Of a DNA stretch of 64,000 nucleotides, positions 11,394 to 21,796 are shown one piece after another. Source of the DNA: Blepharisma stoltei (Eukaryota; Ciliophora; Heterotrichea; Heterotrichida; Blepharismidae); assembly GCA_914767885.1 (NCBI GenBank), contig CAJZBQ010000046.1, forward strand, positions 124,001 through 188,000. The letters are read 5' to 3'. A program made the translations under genes and the position numbers. Every line of letters starts with the position of its first letter. Position 1 is the first letter of the stretch. The notes under the pieces are model-generated. The model did no database searches and had not been told where the DNA came from. It was given only the letters and a program-made list of their open reading frames with translations.

Positions 11394-12841
11394 ATGGAAT
11401 CCAGCTCATCACTCCCACAGCTGCAAAGCAGGTCCTCCCTCTACACTTCTCCTCGTAGCAAGTTACAAACTTCCCCAAACAGACCAATAACCGGCACAAG
11501 CATGATATCAACCAACAGCGTCTTCAGTCAATCCGCTACCACCTTAACCAGAAGCGTAATTCATTGGTCGTTTTCAAAATCTAGCTCCCCCTCCTTATGT
11601 GAGTAAAAAAATGTTGCCTTCTTGCAAGGGATTAAAAATTTATAGAATATTTTATAGTAATTTTTTTTCGAAATTTAAAATAATCCTCATTTGTAAATTG
11701 GAAAGTTAAAATTAATTTATTTTGTAAATTTATGTTCTAAACAAAAGGAATTATAAATTCAAAAGGATTAGCTATAGATTTCGTTATATAATTATTATTT
11801 ATATATTAAATAATTTTTTCCAAAAAAATATGAATCTTTCCTATGGGTTTGCTTGCTCACCGGGGTAGTAAGCGTTTTAATGAATACAAAAATGATACCT
11901 CAGATGTTCCCATCCCTAATTTAGGCAGTACACTGTCCCCAAGGGCTACAACCCAAGGTTTTGGAGGCAGAAGCTCATTTAAACCGGTAGAAAGTCCTCC
12001 CCCTAATGCATATGATATAAACTCACATTTATTTTCACGGCCTGGGCCTATTATACATAAGAGATTAAATTCAGAAGAAGCTGGAAGAGAATCTTGGGAT
12101 TGCCACGGAGATGTCCCGGGTCCTGGAAAATATGAAATATCTCGAGATTTTTTAGCAAAAAATAAAGGATTTTTGCTAAAATCAAGATGTGAGCCAATTG
12201 ATGCAAGAAAAGTTGTCCCTGCTCCGAATCATTATGCACCTAGGCTGAGTTTGACATATAAAAGCAGGTTTTCCGGAATTTCTTTTGGGTTTGGAGGGAG
12301 GTATAACTTTACCCCTAAAGAAGCATCACTGATCCCTGGGCCAGGGACATATGAGCTTCCTTCAAAATTTAATAAAAAAAATCGTCAAGACAGATCAGGG
12401 AAAGACAAAAAAACAACGGACAATTTATTTTTACCTTACTTACCCCCCCCCCCCTCCGTGAGCGAACAAAAAAATTTTGTTCGCTCACGGAGGGGGGTTA
12501 ATTTTTTTTTTTTAAAAAAAATTTATATATAAATTTTATAAAAAATATATTTTTTTCGAAATTTAAAAAAAATCCTAATTTGCAAAAATTGGGAAGCAAA
12601 TATTAATTTAATTTGCAAAATTTATGTTTTAAAACGCAATTTGTTTAAAATTAAACAGAATTAGCTCTAGATTTCATTATACTAATTATCACTTATATAT
12701 CAAAATTTTTTTCCATTAAAATTTTTTCTATTAAAAAAATTTTTGTTCACTCACGGAGGGTGGGTTTTTGGTCAAAAAATGGCGATTTTTCTAATGGTTT
12801 TGTTCGCTCACGGAGGGGGGGGGAGTTAGTGTATCTATAAT
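11394..12841 (+). CDS. Sperm-tail PG-rich repeat (STPG-like) protein
   Basis: A Ser-rich N-terminus (MESSSSLPQLQSRSS) leads into repeats typical of STPG/SHIPPO proteins: PPPNAYD, PGPGKYEISRDF, PAPNHYAP and PGPGTYELPSKF. The family is associated with axonemal microtubules. Two MITE-type IESs interrupt it, 11584-11870 and 12443-12829. Excising the second changes the end to LFLPYLVYL with a TAA at 12839-12841. The stop lies 20 bp from that of the convergent gene at 12862. Confidence 0.75.
11584..11870. mobile_element. MITE-type IES, 287 bp (Bogo-like, diverged)
   Basis: Left end TAGCTCCCCCTCCTTATGTG, right end GCTCACCGGGGTAGTA. Internal sequence matches the CTAGATTTCATTATA...CAAAATTTATGTT core of the 12.4-kb element. 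Removal joins FSKS to KRFNEYKND in the STPG-like gene. Confidence 0.75.
12443..12829. mobile_element. Bogo-like MITE, 387 bp
   Basis: C-run and CCTCCGTGAGCGAACAAAA at the left; TTTTGTTCGCTCACGGAGG, G-run and AGTTA at the right. There is an internal copy of the same inverted repeat. It lies near the 3' end of the STPG-like gene. It is nearly identical to 47149-47536 and, in reverse, to 42519-42917. Confidence 0.9.
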
Positions 12842-12861
12842 TATCTAGTAAACTTTTAATA

Positions 12862-13635
12862 TTAATTTTTTGGTTTCCCAATTCTGCTCCCAAGCTTTAC
12901 ACAGGTCGCCCTAGTCTTGTTCCCTCTATTAATATTTCCCCCAGCCCCTGGTAGTTTACTAGTCGGAACTATTGTAGAAGTTCTCGTTGACGATCTGCTT
13001 GTATTAAGTATTGACATATCTATACTATCCGTGCTTTGTCACGAGCACATAGATACATCTGAGCCCATCCTTGAATGAACCCTCGTACTAAGCGGCGTAG
13101 GTGAAGTTTCCTTAAATGATAAATCAAGGACATCGATCCTCGGTAAATTTATTTCTGGGACACTTACCGTTTTTTCTTCCGTTTGAGTGCCTTGGTCTAT
13201 ACTTTTGTGGAATTTTTTCAGCAATTCCTCATTTTTTTCTTTTTCTTTTTCTAATGATTTTTTCACAATTTCGTAATTAATAAGTTGGCTTCGGGCAAGA
13301 AATGCTCCAAAATCCGTGGAAGGAAGATTTCCTTTATTGATGATGCTAAGGAGCTCAAAATTGAGTTCTCGAAGACGGATTCGGTCTTGATTTACAAGAT
13401 GGAGCAGCGAGAGCATGTCTTTTCATTCTTGGAGAAGCTGATGGTCAAATTGTAGGTTGGAAAGTCTGTTGTGTTTTGGCTCTGAATTTAGGTCAGGAAT
13501 TAAAGGCTGAGGAAGTATTTGTTGAAGTTCTGGAAAGTGCTGTTCTATTGAGTAGCCAGCAAGAAGGCAGCCAAGCCGTCTTGTGATGGTCTCGTCAATA
13601 TTTTGTGATATAGAATACACATTTTCGAACATTGC
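12862..13635 (-). CDS. Hypothetical coiled-coil protein
   Basis: I do not recognise the family. The most likely start is MFENVYSISQN (13635). It has a helical N-terminal domain (ETITRRLGCLLAGYS), a TGA-encoded Trp in LLQEWKDML, a Glu/Lys coiled coil near EKEKNEELLKKF, and a Ser/Thr-rich basic tail ending RIGKPKN. An upstream in-frame stretch to 13680 is also open, so the start is not certain. It is convergent with the STPG-like gene. Confidence 0.55.
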
Positions 13636-13699
13636 TTTTAAATTAATATTGAAAATAAATTTCACTAATCTCTGGGCCAATATGTTATAAATTTTCTAT

Positions 13700-14491
13700 A
13701 TGTCATTTGGGATAAAATGCAAAAAGTCACAAGTAAAAACTCATATTTTCAGCAATGATCAGCTTCCTTATGGGTGTTAAAAAATAGATGGTTCTTAAAT
13801 AAAAGGGGGTCATTTTAATAAAAAAAAATAAAAAAATTTTCCTTATCTATTTGAAAACAATTGCAGCTTCAGTGAAAATTTAAAAAATAAGGCTAATCAT
13901 AATCGCAAGCTCCGATCTCACAGCCAATTAGAATCTATAGGAATCGCTACAATTGAGAAAAATCATCAGTCAAATTGGTCATTTTCTGAAATTTCACACA
14001 ACAAGAAAAGGTCATTTGGTAATGGAGATTTTCCTTATACAATTTTATCATTACTTTCCAAGCACAGGAATTTGCCAGTTGTTAAAAAATTAAGAGCTCA
14101 AGCCATATCAGCGTTAACACCTGGGAGCTTTTTATCAAAACAGATTATCAGGGAACATAATAAGACACCTAAGAGAGAGCCAATGCCTGATATTTTTATG
14201 AAAAACCATAAAAATAAATACTTGGCGAGCAATGTAAGCAGTGTGAGGGTGTCGCCTACTCTTAACGATGAAAAAAATAACAATCTTACAGAAATTTCAG
14301 GAAAAATGATAAAAACTTATACAAAGCAACGAATAAGCAAAAAAATGTTGCTTCCTTCTCTAGAAAATACTCAAAGAATAAGTCCGAGCAAATATGGACG
14401 GAAATCTTTTAAGGATATAGAAGTAAAAAAGGAAATAGATGAAGAAGAAAATTTATCATCTATATATATGACCAATTATGGATTTAACTAA
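13700..14491 (+). CDS. Hypothetical basic protein
   Basis: ATG at 13700 (MSFGIKCKKSQVK), 65 bp from the start of the divergent neighbour. After the IES 13771-13845 the frame runs to TAA at 14489. The protein is basic and Ser/Asn-rich (HNKKRSFGNGDFPYTILS, SKYGRKSFKDIEV), with no domain I recognise. It is possibly a disordered cytoskeletal or nuclear protein. Confidence 0.5.
13771..13845. other. IES, 75 bp
   Basis: CCTTAT occurs at both edges. Removal joins NDQLPY to LFENNCSFS in frame. Confidence 0.65.
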
Positions 14492-14610
14492 TGTAATAAA
14501 TCAATTGTTTTTTTATTAAATATAGCAAATATTATTAAATAACTAATAGAAAAAATCAGAAAAAATAGAAAAATTCTTCACTAAAAAAGATAATAATATA
14601 AACAGCTATT

Positions 14611-17266
14611 TTAATTATTTTGAAATTTAGTATCAATAATTTCTTGAGCTCTTTGTAGTTCCTTATACATTTTTGATGCGTCAAAAAGCGTTTTCGAAAC
14701 ATCTTCAGCAACCCTTGCAAGCGGCAGACTATTTATTTCTTACTTTTTTTGAAAATAATTGCTTTTATCCTCTTCTTCTTGTGTAGTGTTAACTGCTCTT
14801 AATTTTTTGGCTCCTAGTTTTACAAGCTGATCAGCGAAGTGGAATTTTTCTTTGTCTTCAGCTAATGCAGCAGGGCTTCTTCCTTTACTATCAATAGGGT
14901 TTAAATCTGCGCCTAGCTGCACTAATAAAGCCCCGATTTCTGTATTTCCAGAAACTGCAGCATAATGTAAAGGCGTTTTCGACCGATTATCGACTCAGTT
15001 GACGGACATTCCCATTTCGACTAATCGACATATAGAGTGAGATTTTCCTTTTCTGACAGCTTTGTGTATAGCATTTGCGCCTTTTATATCAGACGAATTA
15101 ATTTTGCAGCCACTAAAAAGTATTTTATTGTCTTTTAATCAAAATTTTCTGATAAATTTGCTTAATTTATTATAAATTCATCTCAACTCATTATAAAAAT
15201 TCACAAATATCATATCGATCATTGTCACATGCAATTAAAAACGCATCCTCCCCTTTTTTCTGATTATAAATTACATTTCTGAGCTCTAAATTTCCATTTT
15301 TCCTTACAAGTAGCTGTGCAAGCTTTAAATTCCCAATACTCGCTGCATATATAAGTAGCGTCATATCTAATACTTTATCAAAAGAATTTATATCAACACC
15401 TTCTTTTAGTGCATTTTCTACTGCACTCAGCGGAAATCCTGGCTTTTTTTGTAATAGTCTCCTTATATCTAATTCTTGATGATTTTCTGTATTTTGTGTT
15501 TCAACTTTTTTTTGATGTTCCCCGATAAATTTATTTCTAACAAATTCATCGTCATTTTTTATAAGGGTAGAAATCATGTTGTGTTTTTCTACAGGGTCTG
15601 CGGTGATTCCATTTAAATTCATATTTTTTATATCTTGTGAATATTTTTCAAGAATTGAGCTTTGATATATAATTTTCATTGATTTATTTATTATAAAAAA
15701 TAAAGCTTGTGGAGATGATTTTAATATAAATTGGTATAGCTTTTTACAGCCGTCCATTTATTTTTTTGAAATTTTGTGGAAATTTCTTCTGTATTTGTCT
15801 CTACAATAATAATTCGATCTAAAACAGACATCAGCATTTTTACTTCACGAATGTCGTGAAAATTGTCAATAAATTGCTTAAATACTTTATTTGCTGACAT
15901 TGCACTGGCATTGGCTAAATCTTTTCGTTTTACAGTCAAATGAGGAATTGCTTCTCTTGCACCTTTTAAAAAATCCCAAGCTTTTAAAAACAGCTCATTA
16001 GGCCTTTCTATCAAATTATAGCTCAATTTTATTTTTTTGATCATTTTATTGTCTGCATTTCTTGTATTTTCATCTCTTATTTGTATCGCTTTCATGATCT
16101 CCCAAGCCCCATCGACACCAATTTTATTGAAGTTTAAATTGATTTTTGTGAGATTTCCTGTTGTGGTAGAAATTAAGTCACATAACGCAGGCAAGCATTT
16201 ATCAGTAAATAAATTTCCTTCTAAATTCAAAATTTCAATGGAGTTGTTTAGTTCAACAATCCTGCATAAGGTTGGCATAAATCAGTCTTCTAGTTCCATA
16301 TATTTCATGAGGACAACTTTGGGTGGGGTTTTACTAAACAAGTTTTTTAATATTTTTTTTTATTTATATAAATAAGACATAAAGTCCTGATTTTTTTTAT
16401 TTTTAATAAATTAATTTAAATTGGTATAAATATAAACATTTCATTTTCATAGTCCGATTTGCCTCAATTTTAAATTCACTATTTTCATAATTTTCTTTCA
16501 TATCTTCAATATCCTTATAAGCTTTTTTCAGTTTTTGGTCCATTCCCATCATTTTATTCCTTGCGTTCAAATGCAACTTTTCTAAATCTTTATATTTCCT
16601 TTCTAATAATTGGTTTGTGGTATAAATTTCGCTGAGCTTTTTGCTTGATTCTAAGTTAGCGTCAAGCGCCCTTAGCCTTCACTCATTTGTAGACTCAATC
16701 CTTTCTTTCATATAATTCGATTTTTTCAAAATTTTCTTTAAATGTGCATTGGCTTCATCCAATTGGTCTTTCAATGATTTATTTTCTCTTTCTAAATCAT
16801 AAATTAATGCGTTTTTTTCTTTAATAGTATTCTCAAGTCTGCATTATAAATACCTTTCAACAATTTTAAGCTGGTCATTTGATCAAAATTCGTTTTCAGT
16901 CTGATTATAAATTACCATAAAGGTTTTATTGGGAGACTCTATATAGGAGCTTTGTTCTTGTAGAGAACTATATATGATAAAAGTGAATGGTTAAGGGTTT
17001 TTTTTAAATGTGTAAAAATTAATTAAAACATAAATATTTAGTGAGAAGAGGATATAGGATTTTGATTTGCTTTTAAGGGGAGAAGTAAGCGATGAGGAAT
17101 GATGAAGATCTTTTATTTTGAGATTTTTTGGGATCGGAGGTTTATAATGGGAAAATGAAGTATTTGGAAGAACTTGCGTTTGGTCTGCAAATGATACACG
17201 GGGATGCAAACTAGTTAAGGTTTGTGGGCGTTTTGGACTAAGTGAATATGGGTGTTGGCTAGTCAT
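14611..17266 (-). CDS. Coiled-coil, leucine-rich repeat and ankyrin repeat protein
   Basis: One gene is assembled across four IESs and four 15-nt introns. The N-terminus is disordered (MTSQHPYSLSPKRPQ). A coiled coil follows (KIVERLENTIKEKNALIYDLE...). Leucine-rich repeats come next (IEILNLEGNLFTDKCLPAL, LTKINLNFNKIG). After a linker there are ankyrin repeats (MTLLIYAASIGNLKLAQLLV, KTPLHYAAVSGNTEIGALLVQLGAD), and a helical tail ends EIIDTKFQNN. The ankyrin core only becomes regular after removing intron 15260-15274 and IES 15123-15195. Function unknown; a scaffold is inferred. Confidence 0.7.
14729..14743 (-). other. 15-nt intron
   Basis: Minus-strand GTAAGAAATAAATAG. It contains an in-frame TAA; removal extends the frame into KNLPLARVAEDVS. 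Confidence 0.75.
15123..15195. other. IES, 73 bp
   Basis: Removal restores a clean ankyrin repeat, YDICEFL joined to LFSGCKINSSDIKGANA. Confidence 0.7.
15260..15274 (-). other. 15-nt intron
   Basis: Minus-strand GTAATTTATAATCAG. It is in phase, so left in it would add VIYNQ to the ankyrin consensus LELRNKKGEDAF. Confidence 0.75.
15727..15803. other. IES, 77 bp
   Basis: Two frames overlap here. Removal between TAs joins LDRIIIV to LKSSPQALFF and resolves an apparent frameshift. Confidence 0.6.
16337..16418. other. IES, 82 bp
   Basis: Joins the coiled coil (KCLYLYQF) to SKTPPKVVLMKYMEL before the leucine-rich repeats. Confidence 0.55.
16839..16853 (-). other. 15-nt intron
   Basis: Minus-strand GTATTTATAATGCAG. 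It carries an in-frame TAA; removal gives KIVERLENTIKEK. Confidence 0.85.
16901..16915 (-). other. 15-nt intron
   Basis: Minus-strand GTAATTTATAATCAG, identical to the intron at 15260. Removal gives NKTFMTENEFWSNDQ, with TGA as Trp. Confidence 0.8.
16975..17040. other. IES, about 66 bp
   Basis: Needed to join KSYILFSL to YSSLQEQSSYIESPNK. The TA pair is one of a few possible. Confidence 0.45.
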
Positions 17267-17752
17267 GATTTTTTATTTATAACATTTTAAGAAAATACAT
17301 TTTATTTCTATAACTAAAATGAGCTTAAAGGCAGACTGCTTAATTTTATAAAATGTTTTTCCTTGCAGTGTCTTGTTTTACCATTATATAATGCTTTAGA
17401 TCCTGAGCACTAAATATTACTTGACAATACGATAGATAGCAAACAGCTTCCTTAGTTAGTTTTGGTCTTATGTACCCCAAGAAATATGATTTCCTCAAGT
17501 CATAACTAATAAACTTATAACTTTTTGCTCCTATTAAATAATATTAGTCACTATTTACAAATATATATATCAAAATAGTCTAATATTCAAAGAAATCTCA
17601 ATTTATTATATACGGTTTGGCAATATATATTATCAATTTTACGTAACAAAAAAATTTGTATATAGAAATCTGAATTGGCAAGTCTTCCAGTACCAATTGA
17701 CTTTGAAAAATAAACCGTCTTAAATAATTATGCAAAAGTATAATAATAGAAT
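17267..17752. other. Intergenic, AT-rich
   Basis: No coding or repeat structure seen between two divergent genes. It presumably holds both promoters. Confidence 0.5.
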
Positions 17753-18196
17753 ATGGCATCCAATAGCCAATTCCAAACTGAGCGCAAAAAGGCATTCGAA
17801 GAAACTAAAAAACTCAACATAAGATTCCAAAGAGCTCAAGAAGATATTTTAGATTATGGTGACAAGCTCTGGGAGCTTCATATGGATTGTTATATGGACG
17901 GCAAAGACAAGTGTGTCCAAATGTATAATCAAGCTTTTCTGCAATGAAATAAGCTAAGAAGACGTAAAGCAGATGCCAAAAATTGCATTAAAAAGTGTGA
18001 TGAGCTTAAAGATCCAACTTCCAGGATTAAAAAAGATATTTTGAATGAGAAACATTTAGAATGCTATAAACGAGCCCATGAATGCGCGAGACAATGCACT
18101 GTTAAAGCTTTTGATTGGCTAGGAGAAGAGCAGGAATTTTTAAGAAAAAGTTTAGAGAAAATGAGGGAAGAGTTCTATCCGACAGAGAAAAAATAA
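17753..18196 (+). CDS. Small Cys-rich helical protein
   Basis: 148 codons, uninterrupted if TGA at 17945-17947 is Trp (NQAFLQWNKLRR); ends TAA at 18194-18196. Paired cysteines sit in helices (CIKKC, ECARQC, plus an earlier HMDC...DKC). This resembles CX3C proteins of the mitochondrial intermembrane space such as the FAM136A/DUF842 type, but the first pair has the wrong spacing. The family call is tentative; the coding status is firm. Confidence 0.6.
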
Positions 18197-18294
18197 TAAG
18201 CTAATGATCATGAGAGTTAAGATGTTTAAAGAAAAATAGATTTTTAATGGAAATATTGGAGATGAGATCTGTATAATCTTAGGCTGAAAATGGG

Positions 18295-18511
18295 TATAGG
18301 GTTTGACCCTCAATAGCCCGATAAGGGCAGATAATTCCCTGCGGAATTATCGAGTTAATCCAACCAACTTAGTGCGTTGGTCGGACCAACTCACTTGTTG
18401 GTTGGACCAACTCACTTGCTGGTTGGACCAACTCACTTGCTTGTTGACCAGCTCGATAATTCCGCATGTAATTATCTGCTCTTATCGGGCTGTTGAGGGT
18501 CAAACTCTATA
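18295..18511. mobile_element. Palindromic TATAG MITE with internal tandem repeat
   Basis: Ends TATAGGGTTTGACCCTCAA and TTGAGGGTCAAACTCTATA. Inner arms match around GATAATTCC(G/C). The loop side holds about three copies of a 21-22-bp unit, GGTTGGACCAACTCACTTG plus 2-3 bases. It is intergenic, 98 bp after the Cys-rich gene. Confidence 0.8.
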
Positions 18512-18847
18512 TTTTATTTTAGAAAAAGATAGTTTTAAATTCGCTAATGATTAAAATAAATAGAAGGCTAAACATGATAGGCATATATTTTCTTGGAGCT
18601 ATAAGGTGCAGAGTCTATGTGTTTTAAGCTATTCAAAAAGATGCATCTTTGGAGATTCTCTAAATAGTGCAATTTATTATAGCTAGCCTAGCTAAAATCA
18701 TTTCATTTGTGAACTCTTTTATCATATCTAGTATAAATGCTCAAATTTTAATGTCAGGAAAAAATTGGCTAGATAATGCTTGTAGTTACTTAGGTAAGCA
18801 TATTTTTTTTCTCAAATTTAAATTAGTAAAGGTATTAAATTCAAGTT
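18512..18847. other. Intergenic, AT-rich
   Basis: No supported gene. A short plus-strand frame at 18667-18912 looks like the antisense shadow of the next gene and noise. Confidence 0.45.
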
Positions 18848-20054
18848 TTAACATCTATTACTCAATTGTAGTCGTAAATTTTCAATCCAGCCTTGACTTA
18901 TATTTGGCTTGATTTTCTTTTCATTATTTATTTCTGTAGATAACTTTAACTCAAATTCTTGAATTTCTTTATCAACTTCTGATAGGGTTTCATTTACCTG
19001 GGATTTTTTTTTGCGTTTTCTTGATTTTTTTTTCTTTTGGGCAGCTTGAGGCTCTTCACTATTTTTTTCATCATTACTTTTAAGATCTGTAGGCGACTCC
19101 TTCTGAATTTTTTCTCAATAATCTAAAATTGTATTTGAGTTGATTTTTAAATCTAATTCTGGGAATGAATTTTTTTCTTTTTCATAACTCCCCCTCTGTC
19201 AGAGAGAAAAACCATTGAAAAAATCCCAAACATTTATTATGAAAAAAAAATATTTTAATAAATCTTGACTTCTCAATTTTTTATTATTAAAAATTACTAT
19301 AAAGTTTATATATGAATTTTTTAAAAAAATATATATTAAGCGAACAGAATTTTTTTATCAGCTCTTAGAGTAGGGGGAGTAAGAATCTTCACAATTAGAC
19401 CTTTGGGTTATACGGCTGAGAAATTTATCATCGCTTAATTTCTCATAAAATAGCATTCTTGTCATAGATAAAAAATCACAAATTTTTATTTTTTAATAAA
19501 TATATTATAAATAATCATATTTTAGAAAATTTTACGAAAATCGATAAAAGAGTGTGCTCAGGCTTTGAATCATCCCCAAAAATGCACCTAGTTAAATTGG
19601 CGGCTTCTTTTGATGCATAAACCAAAATATTGTACGCATCTAAAACAACTCTCATGATTATTCCTGAATTTGATTTTATATCAGAAATTAGCTGTCCAAT
19701 GAAATTGTCTAAATGGGCACAAAAGATGTGCTTGATCTCATTACTTGGGTCATATTTTTGTACTTGGCATAAAATTATAGGAATTGTATCATTTTTCAAT
19801 ATTCCTGCTGGAAAAGAGTAAGACTTGTTGCTTAGGCCTGATTTTGTGCGGTGTAAAAGCTCTTTGAACAAATCGTAGCATTTGGTGTATAAAGTTTTTA
19901 ATTCATCGATAAATTCCTCTTTGGCTTGCTGAATTTCTGACAAACTAAGTGGGTTTTCACCTAGAAATGAGCTGAAATCAGCTGAGATTTCATGTGAGCT
20001 GATAATTATTTCTTTCACTTTAGTGACTGTCCTGATTTTTGACTTTTTACCCAT
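18848..20054 (-). CDS. Hypothetical protein
   Basis: Starts MGKKSKIRTVTKVKE (20054). A helical domain of about 175 residues (SFPAGILKNDTIPIILCQV, VVLDAYNILVYASKEAANL) is followed by FYEKLSDDKFLSRITQRS, then a Lys-rich basic tract (AAQKKKKSRKRKKKSQ) that looks like a nuclear localisation signal, and ends LRLQLSNRC. It crosses a Bogo-like MITE (19187-19381) and a second short IES near 19453-19534. TGA encodes Trp in LDYWEKIQ. Family not recognised. Confidence 0.55.
19187..19381. mobile_element. Bogo-like MITE as IES, 195 bp
   Basis: Left end TAACTCCCCCTCTGTCAGAG, right end CTCTTAGAGTAGGGGGAGTA. Removal joins SNCEDSY to EKEKNSFPE in frame. This is a shorter, diverged family member. Confidence 0.75.
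19471..19534. other. Probable IES, edges unresolved
   Basis: The frame must change between LLSIFV and SMTRMLFYEKL. Several TA pairs between 19453 and 19534 satisfy it; the one given is 64 bp. Confidence 0.4.
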
Positions 20055-21200
20055 TTTATAAATGGATGCTTTATTTTGTAGTTTCTCTTATTTGAAATTG
20101 AGGATAAATTGAAAAGTATATTTATATTGCATAATGATATAAAATAAATCTTAAGGGTTTTTAAAGCCAAAAATTTTTTTTTTTTTTAAAAATTTTCTCA
20201 TAAGTTAAGTTCAAGGATAAATTTCATGAGGTTTCACAAACTTTAATTGCTTATTATTCAGAAAACATTTTCTATATAGACTAAGATAGTTAAAATTAGC
20301 CATTTTTATGAATAGTGAAATTTGAATTTTGAGTCAAATTTAAATAAAATATAGGCAATGCCTTTGAGTAGCGCACTAAGCGCCCGAGACTTCCTGACGA
20401 AGTCTGGGCGGTGGTTTGACCAGCTGATGTTGGTCAAACCAACATCCAAAATGACAAATTCTTCTCATATAGAAGATTTATCAAATTGGATGCTGGTTTG
20501 ACCAACATCAGCTGGTCAAACCACCACCCAGACTTCGTCGGGAAGTCTCGGGCGCTTAGCGCGCTACTCAAAGACATTGCCTATATTTAATTGCGGAATT
20601 ATTGCATCAAATTTTTACTGAAAAAATAAAAGATTTTATAAGCTTTAATTTTATAGTATTATCTATCAAAAACTTTTAAGTTTATTTTTAAAAATTAAAG
20701 TTCAGATTAAATCTACTATATTGTTATATGAAATTTATTACGAATTTATTAGCGATTAGGCATTTCCCACACATGTTCTAGGGTTTTTTAAAAATATTTT
20801 CTGAAAAATAAATAAAATTAGTTAAAAATTCCAAAAACATCTGAATTCACAAACGATATTAATAAATGCTGGCAGGCTGAGACCAAAAGAAATCAATGAA
20901 AGATTAACCTTTTCTTACAAAGTTTATTTTTTTTATTATTTCTCAGTTTCTGTCAAGAAAAATCCAAAAAATAAATTTCTATTATGGCCAAATTTATTCT
21001 AGAATACCATTAATGGAAAGATATTTACTCTATATCTCCATAAAAGGTTAAATATTTTTTAGTTTATGATTAATATTAAAAACCTAAAAAATATTTTAGA
21101 CAGTTTGCGTTCTATAATAATTATTGAAAAAACAAATTCACATAGAAAACAAACATATTTTTATTATGAAGAAAGGAGTTAGCACTATAATAATATATAA
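20055..21200. other. Intergenic with palindromic MITE
   Basis: Apart from the element at 20350-20585, this is AT-rich sequence in which I see no gene. Confidence 0.5.
20350..20585. mobile_element. Palindromic TATAG MITE, 236 bp
   Basis: Ends TATAGGCAATGCCTTTGAG and CTCAAAGACATTGCCTATA. Long arms include GCGCCCGAGACTTCC and TTGACCAGCTGATGTTGGTC with their complements, around a short AT-rich loop. Confidence 0.85.
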
Positions 21201-21796
21201 ATGGATCCAATTATGAAAAGCGAACTTTACAGCATGTTTCTATGGCCCTTTGACAGCGAAATTCCTTACCTTCCTCACATTAATGCTTTTGGGGACGATA
21301 CCTATGCGAAGTCAAAGCCATCTTTCACCCCCAAAATATTTAATTGCACAAGTGTTCAGTGTTGTCAGCAGAAAAACACAAAAACCACTGGAGATATCAG
21401 AAGTATCATATGTGAGCTTTGTGGGAGATCATTTATAATTTTTAAAACTGAATATGCTTTTAATATAATTCTATCTAACCAAAAAAGACTATTATATTTC
21501 TGTATAAATTAAAACTATTCAATTTAGTAGTGTCTAAAAACTATAAAGGTTTAAAGCAACACTCAGGAAAACTGCACAGTAAAAATGACAAAATTTATCA
21601 TTGCTCAATTTGTGAAAAAAAATTCAACAACAAGTTTGTTGCCAAATACCACACCGAGCAAGTTCACCAAGACAAGAAAAAGGTTATGTGTCCTCTCTGC
21701 AAATTGGTTTTCTATAACAAATACGTTTTAGAAAAACATGACAAGCTAATGCATGCATCAAACCTATCAGACACAATGGATATTGAAAAACATTAA
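21201..21796 (+). CDS. C2H2 zinc-finger protein
   Basis: After IES 21436-21536 is removed there are three C2H2 fingers: CELCGRSF...HSGKLH, CSICEKKF...HTEQVH and CPLCKLVF...HDKLMH. An N-terminal stretch of about 60 residues (MDPIMKSELYSMFLWPF) has no recognised fold. The first finger is only complete across the IES, which supports both the join and the gene. Probably nucleic-acid binding. Confidence 0.75.
21436..21536. other. IES, 101 bp
   Basis: Cuts the first zinc finger. Removal joins LCGRSF to KNYKGLKQHSGKLH exactly. Confidence 0.8.

Noticed and set aside
12443-12829. CRISPR-like or terminator hairpin from the repeated GTGAGCGAACAAAA words
   Set aside because: The repeats are inverted and lie at element ends, with copies elsewhere flanked by TA. 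The genome is eukaryotic, so these are MITE termini.
15721-15800. Frameshift in an A-run breaking the coiled-coil/LRR/ankyrin gene
   Set aside because: A 77-bp TA-bounded IES (15727-15803) explains the frame change without any sequence error.
16000-16375. Plus-strand frame of 112 codons at 16037
   Set aside because: Antisense shadow of the leucine-rich repeat region and its IES.
18295-18511. Coding gene from the plus-strand frame at 18303-18554 with repeated LTCWLDQ
   Set aside because: The peptide repeat merely reflects the tandem DNA repeat in a palindromic element.
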